From NCBI GenBank assembly GCA_037951165.1, contig JBBDHG010000052.1, positions 1,863,501 to 1,927,500 on the forward strand: a stretch of 64,000 bases of DNA, in the 5' to 3' direction. The DNA is from Lophius americanus. Lineage: Eukaryota > Chordata > Actinopteri > Lophiiformes > Lophiidae. Below, in pieces: positions 24,638 through 36,845 of this stretch. Below the pieces are notes generated by a model. It searched no databases. It was not told the DNA's origin and saw only the letters and a list, made by a program, of their open reading frames with translations. Within the stretch, counting starts at the first letter, position 1; each line of letters begins with the position of its first letter. A program made the translations under genes and the position numbers.

Positions 24638-24766
24638 ATACAGTGCTGGGGAAAAAGTATCTGAGTTCATTAGAAGCTCCACTGCAACTGGGTCATGCAG
24701 AAAGATAATGATCCGAAGCGTAACAGTAAGTCATCTCTGAATGGCTTAAAACAAAGAAAGTTTTAG
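24638..24766 (+). mobile_element. Tc1/mariner-type transposon remnant
   Basis: It starts TATACAGTGCTGGGGAAAAA, close to a common fish Tc1-type terminal sequence (TACAGTGCTGTGAAAAAGTA). After an internal deletion comes a transposase piece, QKDNDPKRNSKSS, where QQDNDPKHTSKST is usual. That segment surrounds the second catalytic Asp. This is a different Tc1 family from the one at 43374. Confidence 0.7.
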
Positions 24767-25004
24767 TTGGGACGACGCCAACAGTAAACAGGGAAAGTTA
24801 CGGAATAGCAGATAACAGATGGGACCATTTCAAGACGTTCAAGGGTTATAAGTAATAATGTCATGATGGAGTGAAAAAGGAGCACTCAAGAAAGATGCAG
24901 TCATTCATAACAAAAATGAGGGAGGTACATCCCAATCTGTAAGCGGCCAAGCTGTTTAAAAACAAAGTGCAATTGCAAGGAATTTGTATCTCTTGATCAT
25001 ATTA

Positions 25005-25138
25005 TGGACTGCACTTTACTAATAAATATAATATAAATTCATAGTAATGGGATTTAAGTGCACTGATTGGGTGGAGCACCCATTTTCTTATTGTACACTG
25101 TGCAATGAAAATAAAGGCTATTGTATTTTATTCTAATT
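25005..25138 (+). repeat. CR1/L2/Rex-type LINE 3' tail
   Basis: The sequence runs CTGCACTTTACTAATAAAT and later TTGTACACTGTGCAATGAAA, then ATAAAGGCTATTGTATTTTA and TTCTAATTC. The ACTGTGCAATGA-AATAAAG-TTCTATTCTA order is the usual 3' end of fish LINEs of this group. It is on the opposite strand to the relic at 22055-24040, so it is a separate insertion. Confidence 0.6.
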
Positions 25139-27374
25139 CACATTTCAAAACTGCCATCACGACTCATACCTCATTGTATTGGCAAATATTAACTAATCGA
25201 CACAGTACTAGATTTAGTTGTGGTTGACATGGGTGGCCGCCCAGGGCCGTATCTTACCCTGTGGGAGCATGGCGCGCACATCAATCCAAAAGAAAATTGA
25301 AAATTGAATTGTGATATCGGGAAGTCATGTTAATTATAATGTCAACGTATGGGTCAATGAAACTGGTCGGAGTGGGCGCCCCCATAGTTTGTTAACAGAC
25401 AGGTTTTTACCTGCAGAGAGTAATCCCAAGGTCAGAGGTTGGAGATGGGTAGGCATGGCATAGTGCAGCAGGTAATTGAAGGATCAGAAAGTGAAAATGA
25501 CACATTCTGATCTTCTGGAGACGTCGACGGCAGAGTTTTCATATGAAATCGTTTCACAACAGCAACATCAGTTTTATGACATCCGAGTAAATGTCAATTA
25601 AGTCGGTGACGGGTAAAAACCAGCAATGAAACCCTACAATGAGCGCATCAATCATGTGCTCGTTTAGTCATGCAGAGTGAAAACGTATTAAACTTTTAAA
25701 CACCTTAATTGACTGATCTGACTTGCAGTTTGCAGAATATTTTTTCACTTTTGTTCCCACCTGCTATATGAGATTTAAAGCTAATGAATGCATCAGGATT
25801 CCCGCTGATGTCAACCCTCAACATGCATTATGTTTTATCTTTGGACGAAATATTTAGCGGGTAATGTCTCCAGACAGGGTTTCGGAGCCCTGAGTATACT
25901 AACGCACGTTCCCATTTTTCAAAGGCGCCTCAACAAAGAGATATGAGTTGAATTGGGGGAGTGTGTTATAACATGTCACATCAGCCACAATATGTTGGAA
26001 GGCTTTCCTAAAGACAACACACACAAGACTCACACACAAGAGACCCGCATTGTCGCCCTGATTGTAGCTGCCCTCTTTAAAATGCTAAGACGCTGAAAAG
26101 AAGCAGAGTGGGCCTGTTTGAAGCTTACAATTAACTGGAGAACCAGCAGCACCAGCTATTTTTCTCATTCCGCCCTTTCTATCCCTCTGCATTACATTTC
26201 CACTGAGTCGATGGTAAGATTCAATAAGTGCTTATGTCAGCTGTCTCCCGCATCGCATCACACACAGCAGCCGCTCCACAGAGTCTGTTTTACATTATCA
26301 TACAAATAGCTCCTTATATGTGTGCTAGTGAATAACGTCCGGATGGCACCCACTAGGAGATAAACTGACAATAAAGTCAAACGCCTCCATAGATCTTCTT
26401 TAATGTGTGTTTGCGCAGTTTCGCTGTGTAAAGGTCAATGCAGACGAGGAGTCGCATGTTCGGTGGCGGGTGTCAGCGGCAAGTTAGGAATATGCATGAG
26501 TTCACACATACTCTCCTGCAGCTCTGTGTCTGGATTAGACATATGAGTGAAGATACCGGGTAAAGAGCTAATAGGTGCTCATGGAGAAAGCCGAGGAGGC
26601 AGAAAGAGAACGGGGTGGGCAGTGGGGGAGGAATCTAATCAGCTCCAAAGAGAGAAGTCAGTTCTGGGTGAACTGAGGAGAGATGACAGCAGATGTGCAG
26701 ATTTGTTTTCTGAGTGTAATCCAGAGTGACTTGCAAGCTGTCTGAATGAGAGAATTGTTCAGGGCTCATGCAGTAGGCATGTCTGTTCTCTTAAATATAG
26801 CAGAGTTAACAGTCTGAAATTTGAGCCTTTCCTAGCAAGGAAAACCTGTAAAAAGACTTTACCCAGAAACAAAGACTTTTTCTTCAAAATAATCTTTAAG
26901 GCTACAATGCAACTATGATTGCTGTGACCAAACCTTTTCATAATAGTGTAAGAAAACACAACATTCCAATCTGTTTTCCCCAAATCTGATTTTCTGGGAT
27001 TCAAGTGACTGATGGCAACTATAGAATGTTCCAGGACCTCTAAAATAAGCCTTATTGGACTTTCAGGTCTCTTTCGATCTTTTTCCCTCTAAAATACCCC
27101 GCGATAACCACGTTCCATTGACTTAGGATGCAATTTTTTCTTCTAGGATTGCCTGATTCTTGATATAATCCACCTTATCCTCTGCATGCTGAAGGTAAGC
27201 AGTGTCCAAGGAAGAAAAGCAGTGCAGGGCATCAGTGAGTCATGTGTCAATTATAGGCTCGGTATTCTTTTCAGTGTCTAGCTCCAGAAATATCACTGTT
27301 ACATATGCACCGCAAGTTCCAGTTTGGTTTCAACACATCTCAAAACAGCAGCCCAAAACATAGTTAGTGCCGTT
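25139..27374. other. intronic stretch with a candidate conserved block
   Basis: Mostly unique. The segment at about 26080-26560 is complex and repeat-free with balanced composition, and could be a conserved non-coding element. No exon with splice sites and a sensible frame was found. Confidence 0.35.
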
Positions 27375-27545
27375 TTGATGTAATTACGTGGTTCTGGTTC
27401 CCATAGGATATAATGATCAGGCTCTAGTGGCTCTGCATCACAATGACATGGCACTAGTGCCTCATGGATCGTATCAGTGGTTCTAGTAGAAAATCAAACC
27501 TTTCTAGCACCAGTCCAGAACTAGCACCTGATTCAATTTGGTCGA
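27375..27545. mobile_element. small inverted-repeat element, right part
   Basis: Repeated words CTAGCACC-AG, GGTTCTAG and GAACTAGCACC lead into an end whose complement reads TACCCCTTTCGACCAAATTG. That end is like the left end of the element at 52480-52802 (TACCCCTTTTCAAGCAAGCT). The left end of this copy is not clear. Confidence 0.4.
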
Positions 27546-28041
27546 AAGGGGTATTAGTGTAATAAAATACTGTTGTTACTACCACACTATAAACTACTAT
27601 TTATACTGTTACTACTATACAGACTCCCCAATGCAAGTCAGTGCAGGCTGCATCCATGAATACCTGTGTAATTGACCAAATCCAGCTGGATTTGAGAGAT
27701 CCTGCAAGTACCATCTGGCATCAATGCATCACTTATTCTGTGTGTAAACTTGTAGCTACTATAGCGCCACAAAGATAAAACATAGCTGCACATATCCTTG
27801 TTACAGAGGATAAATAGTGCCGATGGCAAAATCAGAATGGAGGACCTTTGGTAACTGATTACTTATATTCCAGAAAGGCAGTATTAGAAAAATCTAAAAG
27901 CCCAGAAAGAATAATTTGTTCAAACAAAGGCTACACATACACATAAATGTGCATCAAGTAAAGCAATGGAGTATCAAGTCAAGGCTATGAACATATCAGA
28001 CAACAAAAGCAAAGCTGTAGTCTTTCTTTTTCTATCAAACT

Positions 28042-28042
<1 letters not shown>

Positions 28043-28069
<27 letters not shown>
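28043..28069 (+). repeat. uninterrupted run of 27 G
   Basis: A homopolymer of 27 G, C on the ca10-sense strand. It can form G-quadruplex DNA, and its true length is uncertain because such runs are assembled and sequenced poorly. Confidence 0.95.
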
Positions 28070-28072
<3 letters not shown>

Positions 28073-29261
28073 TTACCATAGTGCATGCCTCCACTAAGAC
28101 CAAACCGTAAAATGTAAGTAGATCAAATCCTATTCCAAATTATAATTATTAAGTTAACCCAGCAAACACACACATTTCATTCTTTTGTTTCTTATGGGAG
28201 ATATTTGAGGATTTTCATCCTAATCCTACGGGTTGGCATTAGATGAGGTGGACACATAACATGTCCAAGTTGTATGTTCTGATCATGTCATGTAATTGCT
28301 GCATCAATAACACCTTTTTGGTCCAATTCAGACACTGATGCTGTTAAAAAAGAAAACGAGGTAGTAATGCAATTTTTGGACTGTGGCAGGAATATAAACC
28401 CAGAGGGAACTGGGTTAGCAATTAATATACTTTTATCAGATACCAAAAAGGGAATTCCTGCAAATATTGAGACAACTGACTAGTCTGCGATGGTCTGTGA
28501 GGTGGTTAAATATCATAAAAAAATTGTATTAACTGTTTTTTTTTTACTTTTTCACCTTACGTTTTTCACATCTTTGTTGCGTCCTTAGACATTTGTTGTT
28601 TCTTTCTTGAATTATGGCTAAAATGCCTCCAGTGTTTTCTGGTGATTTGTAAGAGCTTACATTTCATATGTATCACTAAGCTCTCGAAATACAAAAGCAA
28701 GCCCCCAGAACCTGCATCTACCAAAGAACAGCCAAAGCTTGTGATAGTGACGTCAAAACTGGTATTGGCCACAAAAACAACAGGGTCATTAACTAGAAAA
28801 AGCACCCAAATCTGCGCTCTCTGGGTGTGCTCTCTAAGCTGCGCCAAACCATTCCGTTGAACCTACTCTTGAACAGACATTGTTTCATCATATCTTGTTC
28901 ATCTCCAGTATAAAACATCAAAGGAAAAAGGGACAACAGTACATAATGTTTAGGAAATTTCTCCATTAATGTCCGTTTTATTGCCAGCCTCTAAATCTAT
29001 TGACAAGTCTACAAAACTCTTTGAGTACCTTTCAAATACACTGTAGACAGACTTCTCTTGTGCCTTCCATTTCAGCATCTCTGTTCAGCCCACTGACCTC
29101 CATCCAAAAAAGGAACATAAAAGGAACTCTTGAAACTGAGCCCCTAGCTCCACCCCTAAAGAAAAATCAAATGAATCAAAGGAAGAAAGGCAGTAGTAGC
29201 CACATTGGGACATCACTACTCCAAACAGCTTTTTTATTTTATTTTATTTTTTTCTAAATGT
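28070..29261. other. intronic stretch, nothing recognised
   Basis: Unique AT-rich sequence. Paired open frames at 28566-28860 on both strands lack known motifs. A short (TTTTA)n run ends at about 29252. Confidence 0.4.
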
Positions 29262-29436
29262 TACGAAAAAAGAAATGTCGCCAAAATTGAATCATCTCTC
29301 GGATATGCCAAAACCTACCTGGGTAAAATTTCATTCCGCCCTGCAGTTTTTCCGTAATCTTGTCCACAAACAAACAAACAGCTAAACAGACCAATGCACA
29401 GGAGTGAAAACATAACCTCGTTGGCGGAGGTTATAG
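29262..29436 (+). repeat. RTE-like LINE/SINE 3' tail, copy B
   Basis: It has the same word order as 2020-2152 (TTGAATCATC, GGATATGCCAAAACCTACC, AAAATTTCAT, CTGCAGTTTTT) and keeps the full closing part: a CAAACAAACA run, then CATAACCTCGTTGGCGGAGG. The last phrase is the hallmark end of a widespread fish RTE-type repeat. Confidence 0.65.
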
Positions 29437-31303
29437 CTTAAACGTAAGAGTCCGCTTTGATGACGGGGGGATGCTCTTGTTTATCATCCATCGTTACATT
29501 TACTGATCTTTCAATTATCTGCTGCGCTACGCCGCCCTTCCCCATTTCCCACATCTGACCATGGGACGCCTGTGTGCTCACACACTAGAGGGCCGCCCAT
29601 TCTGACCAATATAATTGACCCACACGTTGATGTTATAATAAACATGACATACAGCATGAGCGATAGGAAATCGATCAGTGATTTCAACATTCAGAGATTT
29701 TTTTTTTTTGATTGATACTTGCTCCATGCCAACCCAGAGCAACGGCCCATTTCGCCCATGGATAAATCTGCTACTGGAGGATAGAGGCAGCCTATAAAAT
29801 TGGATGTCCACCGAGGATGTCCTCGACATGTCCACCCAGTCTCAATTGGTTTGTTTGATTCAAACCAGTGCAAAGATCAATAACAGAGGGTTTTGTCATT
29901 GTTCATGTGTACTTGTTTGAGACAAAACCAGAAAGCTACTAAACCACCAAGCTCACTGTTAGTTTGTAGCAAAATAAAATACAGGCCAAACTTTTGTAAA
30001 GTGTTTCTCTCCTGATGCTTCATAATTATACCTACAATGCATGCTCCGTATCTGAAAGTCTTACCGCCAGAGATTATTGTCTGAGATGAATAATAGAGGC
30101 ACAGAAAACTGCATCCAGGCTTAGCAGAAATGTATGACTACAAGTAAACCATAAGCTTTGTGTAAATGGATAGAAAATAACCTGCATTATGAAAACTGCA
30201 CAATAACATTTGTTTTGTAGTGTGCCAACAGAATGTAATCTTACTCTCCTGGAGCTTGCAACACCGGTGAATCATGAACTTGAAATAAAAAAACAAACCA
30301 TGAACTCCTCCTAATGTGCATGGCAAAGCTGTCATCGGGTCATTGTGTAACCATTGGGCTGAATCCAGTCGCGCGTGTGTGCTCCATCGTGATGATGACA
30401 TGGATGCTTAAAGAAAATGAAGCCTAAAGGCTGATGTGTGTCGGGATGTTTGTAATTACTGTGAGCTATTTCAGCAGATTATCTGCAGCGTCATGTGTTA
30501 CTTAGGGCTGCAAACAAACGGACACGTCAATGACACCCTAATCTGATTTTCTCTACCCAGAAAGCGGAATTTTTTCCCCCATTCACAAGTCAAGCAGCTG
30601 TCGAATCCTCCAGTAAAGAACTGAGGAGTATTTAAAAATCCATGACTCCAATCATGAAGTTAAGTAGATGAGTTTTAGCCCAAGGTTGCAGGACATCAGG
30701 GGAAAGTATGTTCGTTTTTTTTCTCTAGCCTTCCTGAGGAGAACTGCAGAGAGAAGAATCAGTAGGGTGTTGTGTGTCTGATACTGGGGGCAAGCCTTAA
30801 GGCTGGTTCTGGCAGCGGGCCTTCGTGGGGAATACTAAGCAGACACAGAAGAGACTCCTTCTTGCTCCTCTCCGCAAGTATTACACATCCGAACATGAAG
30901 TGAGGCGCCCACAACAAAAAATTCAAAGCTCTGAGCAGAAGACCCTTCTTAGGTCCTGTTTCCTTTAGGATTATTTCTATAATTACATGTCAAATCTGTC
31001 CCTGAGGTTGTTAAAAGAGAATTTACAAAAACACCTAAAACAATAAGCGCCTCCAGACACACTGAGATACCATTTCCAACCTGTTAGGGACCATTTATCA
31101 GAATAATGTGATGGCTTTGTCATGAACCTCGGGGTTCATGATAAAATAAACAAATATTTCTCCGAGTGCCTTTCTGAGTGACTAGTAGAAACTGCAAGGA
31201 CCCTTCCTCCACCCTATGTAGTTGACCCAAATTTCATCAAGTCAATCAACAATCAAACAGTGCAGGAACGGTTTCATATAAGCAAACAGCTAATTTCATA
31301 TCT
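29437..31303. other. intronic stretch, nothing firmly recognised
   Basis: Unique sequence. The part at about 30420-30900 is complex and repeat-free and might be conserved. No exon or RNA gene seen. Confidence 0.35.
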
Positions 31304-31344
31304 CCAATGTTACGAAGGGCCGTGTGTGCCCTTTGTAACATTGG
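31304..31344. repeat. hairpin, 17-bp arms, 7-base loop
   Basis: The left arm CCAATGTTACGAAGGGC (31304-31320) and the right arm GCCCTTTGTAACATTGG (31328-31344) pair at 16 of 17 positions around CGTGTGT. The single mismatch is G in the left arm against T in the right, a G-T wobble if transcribed from this strand. Confidence 0.9.
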
Positions 31345-31359
31345 TGTATGCAGCTCAAG

Positions 31360-31458
31360 TAACAAAAGTAGCAGAGACCATCCACAAGAGTAGTAGAGGC
31401 CAGCAATGAGGCAAGTAAAGATCAGGAACAGGAACAGTAATTGAGGTCAGCAGTGGGA
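31360..31458 (-). repeat. short minisatellite block related to 15405-15962
   Basis: It contains GTAGCAGAGACCATC, AGTAGTAGAGGCCAGCAATG and GAGGTCAGCAGTGG. Complemented, these give CTGCTGACCTC and CATTGCTGGCCTCTACTACT, the unit of the 15.4-kb array. About four degenerate units. Confidence 0.65.
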
Positions 31459-33829
31459 CACATATATACTCAAAGTTATAGCAAACAATATATCTTATGG
31501 CTCCATCTTTACTAAGGATCCAGCCCAGCCGCTCCCTTTAGGCCTGATATGTGGTGTGAAACTGTCAAACCAGGCTATGGGCCTGAAAAAATGTAATACA
31601 TGCCACAACAAATCATTCGTCTCTAGCAAAACCGTTGCTGCATTTTTAATGGTAGTTTAGAGTAGCACCATTAGAACCTGCTACCATTCCTGAAGACTAT
31701 TTATGTGCACTCATCTTTTGGAGCTGAACCTATGTCCAGAACGAGCAAAGGGAGCGAATGAGGACTGTGGACCAGGAGCTCTGTGTCTGACATCCATCCA
31801 TCCCTGCGAGAATAGTCCAGCTGTGGAAATCTTCTTAAGCCCCTGTTTACCACTTAGAGTAAATCAGATTTACCCACCTTTCTCTCAATATTCTTATATG
31901 AAATAATCATAGACTGGAGTGACTCAAGATTTTGCAAACTTAAAGGCCGTCATGACTGAGAGAAGGTTGCGAGATGAACCTGCAACAATTCTAGCTAAAG
32001 ACTTTTTGCAGGAATTTAATCTATATAAAGCAGATTGTCTTTCTCAGTGCCAAAGCATAAAGAGTAGTTTTAGTTAAGAGTCTCAGAATATGTTTTGTTC
32101 AGTCTTTTGTGGCAAATGAGGGAGCAGTGTTAGAGAGCACAGCCCCTTACTACTGCTTTAATCCCAACTAATCCCCCATACTATACACCCGTCTCACATT
32201 TCTCACACATCCCCCACGCTACATCCCTTTTTAATTACACGGATGTCTTATCTTACCCGGTGTAATTTGATTTCTAACTCGCATACAATCCAGGATGAAC
32301 AATTTTTTCCTGTTTGTGTATATATGTCCACGACAATATAGGCAAGATATATATAATTCACTCATATTGGTATGATGTTTGCACTAATCCAGAGAATTAA
32401 ATCACTGCCAAGGCCATCCAATTTGTGAAATCTTGTAATCCCACAAAAATGCATCTACAGCCCTGGATAGAAGCGAAAGCCTTGAGACTCTCAGTTGGAT
32501 GGGCATGTGTCTGGATTGAGAGAGAGAGCAATAGCACCTTTGGAAAGGCATACATTTCACAGGAAGAAAAATGATCTGGTGCCTAAAATTGAAAATGAAG
32601 ACATCAAATGATGAATCAAGACTCTGAAATAGATGAAAAATTATAATAAATGTCTTAATTACTAAGAAATTATTAGATCTTGGAATAAAAGAAATGTGTA
32701 AATTCACAAATGTTCTTTTCAGGTACCAGCAGTTCCACCTTTGCAGGTGTTTTAAATTAATTTGAGCCTTTTAATAGATCGACCTAACAAGTAATGTTTT
32801 ACAGATCGAGGATCTGTCTGGCAATAAGCTTAATTTTGTCAAAAGTCTTGCATTAGTCTCATTAGGCACTAAGACTTTGGCAGCCAAGCTTCAGTCATTC
32901 GATTTGTGATCAGAAACAGGTCATCAACCAGTTCTTGATACCTTTTAACTAATCTCGGAGCACCCCTATAATGACCCCTTTACACTGTGAAACTGATTCA
33001 CTGACTAGTACCAATCAGTTTGGGATTGCAGAGTTTCTGGAGACTCGGATTTCACCATCCATGCTGTATGAGATGATTCTATGTTATATATGTGAGCTCC
33101 AGCAATATTTTGTGTACGTCATCGACTTCCCATTGGCAGGAATCTGAGGAGCACATTTTGATTTCTGGTCCATTAAAATTAGGACCCTCTAGACAAATGG
33201 AGCAAATGGAATTGTGTTTTGAGAGAGAACTTTGTTAGTTTAGGTTTCACGTTGGTCTACTGTCTAGCTCATACTGCAACAAATCCCATGGTGCCTCAGT
33301 TAACTGAGCTGATGGCGACTCTTAGAGGGACCAAAGATCTAGTGGTGTTTCATCAGCCTCTGTGCATTTTTGGTAGCAAACCCCGAGAAATAATTAACAA
33401 ACTAGACTAGACTAGGGCCGGAGAGCCGTATGTTTCTCGTCTCTACAGCATTTTTCTCCAGTGGCCCCCTTGGGGCCGGATTGCCCAATAATTTGAAGGA
33501 TAATATGAATGAGGCAACAGAAGCTGGAGCTTCAACGTGAATCTTCAAGAGGGGTCAGAGTGGCTGTTAATTTTTTATAGCATCAATTTGCCCTTAACCA
33601 TTAAGAAATGGATCAAACATGTTCCACTAATAAATACAAGCAGATTTTTAAAGTAGATTTCTGCCTCAATCGTGAGTTGAATGTGATACTGTTAATCTGT
33701 GCCATTTTATTTCTTTTTTGATACCTGTGTTGTACACAAGTCGATCTATTGAGGGAATATGATGGGCTTCGATCGGGTTAACACTCTGACAGCAGATCAT
33801 TTACTTCATTTCGTACTTCATGTTGTTAA
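31459..33829. other. intronic stretch, nothing recognised
   Basis: About 2.4 kb of unique, AT-rich sequence without a supported feature. Confidence 0.4.
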
Positions 33830-34790
33830 CATGTGTTGTACTGCACAGCCCCCACCCAAAATCAGGCACTTGCCAGATTACAACTGGGTTTTAGTACTGT
33901 TCAACTGAACTTTTAAGATTTAATACTTGTGTTAAACCCAGTAAAAATTAAAGTCATAATGTTCTCAAATGCTAAGGCTAAGCCACAGAACCTGCCCTCA
34001 ATTGTAACCTTGCAGGGTTCACGGATTGAGTCTGTATCATGTTACAGGTATCTTTGTATTTTGATTATGAATCTCTCATTTTCACTCCACATATTTTATC
34101 AGTTGGTAAAAAGGCTGAAATTCAAACTGGTTTCATTTTAGGATTAAATCCTGCCTTTACTTTGAATCAAAAAAGAGACTGGTTGCTGTTACTTTTATGT
34201 CGGCCTTGAACAATGAGGATGTTTTGTATATGCATTCCTCGTTTCAGAGTTTACATGCTCTGCATACTGTCTATCTAGGGGATCTGATGTTCATCATCAA
34301 CTTTAGACCTCCCACCCATCACTGTTTGTTGTATGAGTGTGTTGGATGGTCTTGTTTGTCTACTTGTGGACTAAAACACTGGCGTATTCTTACATGCTGA
34401 CCTTCATCAGTCAGAGGAGCTCTGGATCGTCTTCGATGTCAGGAGGTTTTTTTCCCTGTCTGTCCCAAGGGTCAGAACTGAACTAGGAAAAAAAGCATTT
34501 AGGTTTTCTGCTCCCTGTGCCTGGAACGATTTACAAAAAGACTTGAAACTTCATGACATGGTCTCTTTGGATGCTTTTAGGGGAATGTTGGATGACTTGG
34601 AGGCAGACACATCTGTTTGTAGATGTTCTGTCTGATCAGTTGGGGTTTTCATGATTGTGATCAAATTCTGACAGAAATTTGCTGTGCTGCTGCCTGTCTT
34701 GGCCAGGACACTCTTGGAAAAGAGATTTTTAATCTCAATGAGGTTTTCCTGGTTAAATAAAGGTTAAATAAAAAAAATAAATAAATAACC
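33830..34790 (+). pseudogene. LINE relic: C-terminal part of ORF2 and 3' end
   Basis: Plus-strand non-LTR retrotransposon, 5'-truncated. The 33929-34141 frame reads NPVKIKVIMFSNAKAKPQ, LPSIVTLQGSRIESVSC and YRYLCILI, the thumb-region 'LNPSKTK..F' and 'YKYLGI' blocks that follow the reverse transcriptase active site. In shifted frames downstream come MSALNNEDVLYMHSS and the terminal domain FSAPCAWNDLQKDLK and VSLDAFRGMLDDLEAD (34500-34615). The 3' end is TTCCTGGTTAAATAAAGG followed by TTAAATAAA/AAATA repeats. The palm domain is absent. Clade uncertain (CR1/L2-like). Antisense to ca10. Confidence 0.85.
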
Positions 34791-34964
34791 CAGGCACCGA
34801 CCGATCCGGTTTGGAAATCATTTTTGTGTTTCACATATGGATTTGGTATAATTATTATAACGGATGCCCTTCCTGACGTAACTCTCCCCATTTAGTGTGG
34901 GGACTGGCACGAGAAGTTCTTAGTGTTCATATGTATTGTCATAATTTGTCAATTAACAAGTTAA

Positions 34965-35095
34965 ACAGTGTCTGATGATATTTTATTAGATCAACAATAT
35001 GGTTTCAGAAATCACAGCATGCTTCTTTCAAAATAGTGAATGACATCATCGAGGTGCTGGATTATTTAAAAAAAATTATATGTTACCGTTTTTTA
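34965..35095 (+). pseudogene. LINE reverse transcriptase finger fragment
   Basis: Across two frames the sequence reads LLDQQYGFRNHS and then KIVNDIIEVLDY, the 'SDEQSGFRKGHST...VLNDI..ALD' block of non-LTR reverse transcriptases. A weaker FLIDSSKD follows where FIDLSKAFD is expected. It lies about 170 bp downstream of the 3' end of the preceding LINE, so it is a separate or rearranged piece. Confidence 0.55.
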
Positions 35096-35218
35096 ATTGA
35101 TTCATCCAAAGATAAGTTGACAAATCCAGTTATGTGCTATTTTCAAGTGGCAACAAGAGAATATCCTCACCCAAGGATTTGACCCTTTGAAGGAGTTGGG
35201 ATTCACATAGTCACATGA

Positions 35219-35300
35219 ATCAATCAATCTTTATTTATATAGCGCCAGTTCACAACAACAGTTGTCTCAAGGTGCTTTCAAGAAAGAGAAGCTCTAGACC
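35219..35300 (-). repeat. retroposon 3' tail (TGATTGATTGA end)
   Basis: On the minus strand it reads AGACAACTGTTGTTGTGAAC, TGGCGCTATATAAATAAAGA and TTGATTGATT. This is the terminal segment of a very common fish retroposon, ending in an AATAAA-like signal and a TTGA repeat. Confidence 0.7.
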
Positions 35301-36768
35301 AGACTCTTTATATAATTATCTTACAGAGATACTCAGGTATTATGGAGCCATCACTTTATGTTACTGAATGTATACTTTAATTGAAATCCTGCCAGGGAAC
35401 TGCTGATAGAAATTAATCTTAGTCCAATTAAAACTCAATACATAAAATGAAAATATTATGTTTAATACTACCGAGTGCCTCAGAAATAAAATTAATAAAT
35501 ACATGGATAGGTACTCATCTTTTAAACCAAACTGAGATTTTGACTTGAAAATTAATCTTAAATTATTTGAACAAATCCTGTTTCTTCCATTCCGACAAGG
35601 AAATACCAGATTTCTGCAACACTTTTACTGGAATACGATGGTTTGCTCTTCATAAATACCCTGAACAGTATTTAACGAGCTCATACAAAGCCTATATGTG
35701 CCTTATGTTTTATTACGCCATGGCTAAACTATGAAAATTGCATAGACCCCTGTATATTGTACTTTGTAGGGTGTCCTTCTCTGTAGGCATCCTTTTTAAA
35801 TTTGTACATACATGTATGAAAACCGAAAGAAAAAAGGTGTACTCTCCGAAAATATTTTATAACTAATGTTCCCCTGGGTAAGAACAGTGTTATTCTCACA
35901 GGTTACTGTCGATATTTTGGGGAAATTTTAATTTAGTTTGCCGGTCTTGGAAAATATTAGTCGACGTGGTCCGAAAACTAGACATAACCTGAGTTTTGGT
36001 TAGCTAAAGCCTAATAATTTGCTGGTATATGATGTTGGACCAATCAAAGAGATGGAATCATGTCAAGATTCTGTTGCTTGTGCAGGTGCCATTTAACGAC
36101 ATATTTTAGTCACATCAGAATGACCATTTTGCACTTTGAAACATGATTATTATCAACAACAGTACTCACAAAAATTAAATTAACACAGCTTGACTATATT
36201 TATAGGATGTTTTTGACATGAAAGTGCCACTGAAGGAGACAATCGGATCCATGATGACAGAGGAATAAAAACAAAGGTCCAGAAGTGGGAGCTAAATCAT
36301 GGCTGGTAACAAGCTACAAGTGTTGAGTTGTAGCTTCATTGCTGAGTTTTATGTGGCATGAAATAAGATTTAGGCTTATGTTTTCTGCGGTTCTGCTGCC
36401 ACAGTGGCTAAAGGGGAAGTCAGCAGAAAAATAACATCAGTAATTTGTAACTGCAGGCACCGCAGTGAAAAAGGACTTCATTCCCCTCTGGTCAGTCACT
36501 GTGTCAGATCTTCAGAATCTAACATCAAATATCACGAAATACAGGCTTAAAATGATGATTATATTTACTGAACCAAGATAGTTCTCAAATAACAACTAGG
36601 TCCGTATGAGAAAGTGTGTGCGCCCTCTTAGAATGTAGACTAGACCCACCGAGACTACTGAACTCTTCCAGCTCTGTTCAATCGCATCAACACTTTCAAT
36701 GGAAGCGGAAGCACGAAATTGGCTTGTAGATCTCACCGGTAGGTAACATCTAAGAAAGGAAAGAAAGG
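35301..36768. other. intronic stretch, nothing recognised
   Basis: AT-rich unique sequence. No supported feature. Confidence 0.4.
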
Positions 36769-36845
36769 CCGGCAGTGGTGGATTCGTTACCGGTACCTTC
36801 TTGCTGTGAGGCAGCAGCGCTAACCACTGCGCCACCGTGCTGCAC
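36769..36845 (-). repeat. head of the GATAAGCGG-family repeat with tRNA-like boxes
   Basis: On the minus strand it begins GCACGGTGGCGCAGTGGTTA, then GCGCTGCTGCCTCACAGCAA and GAAGGTACCGGTAACGAATC. The GCGCAGTGGTTAGC and GGTAACGAATCC phrases occupy A-box and B-box positions of a tRNA-type Pol III promoter. In fish this head normally precedes the body seen at 39955-40285. Confidence 0.6.
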
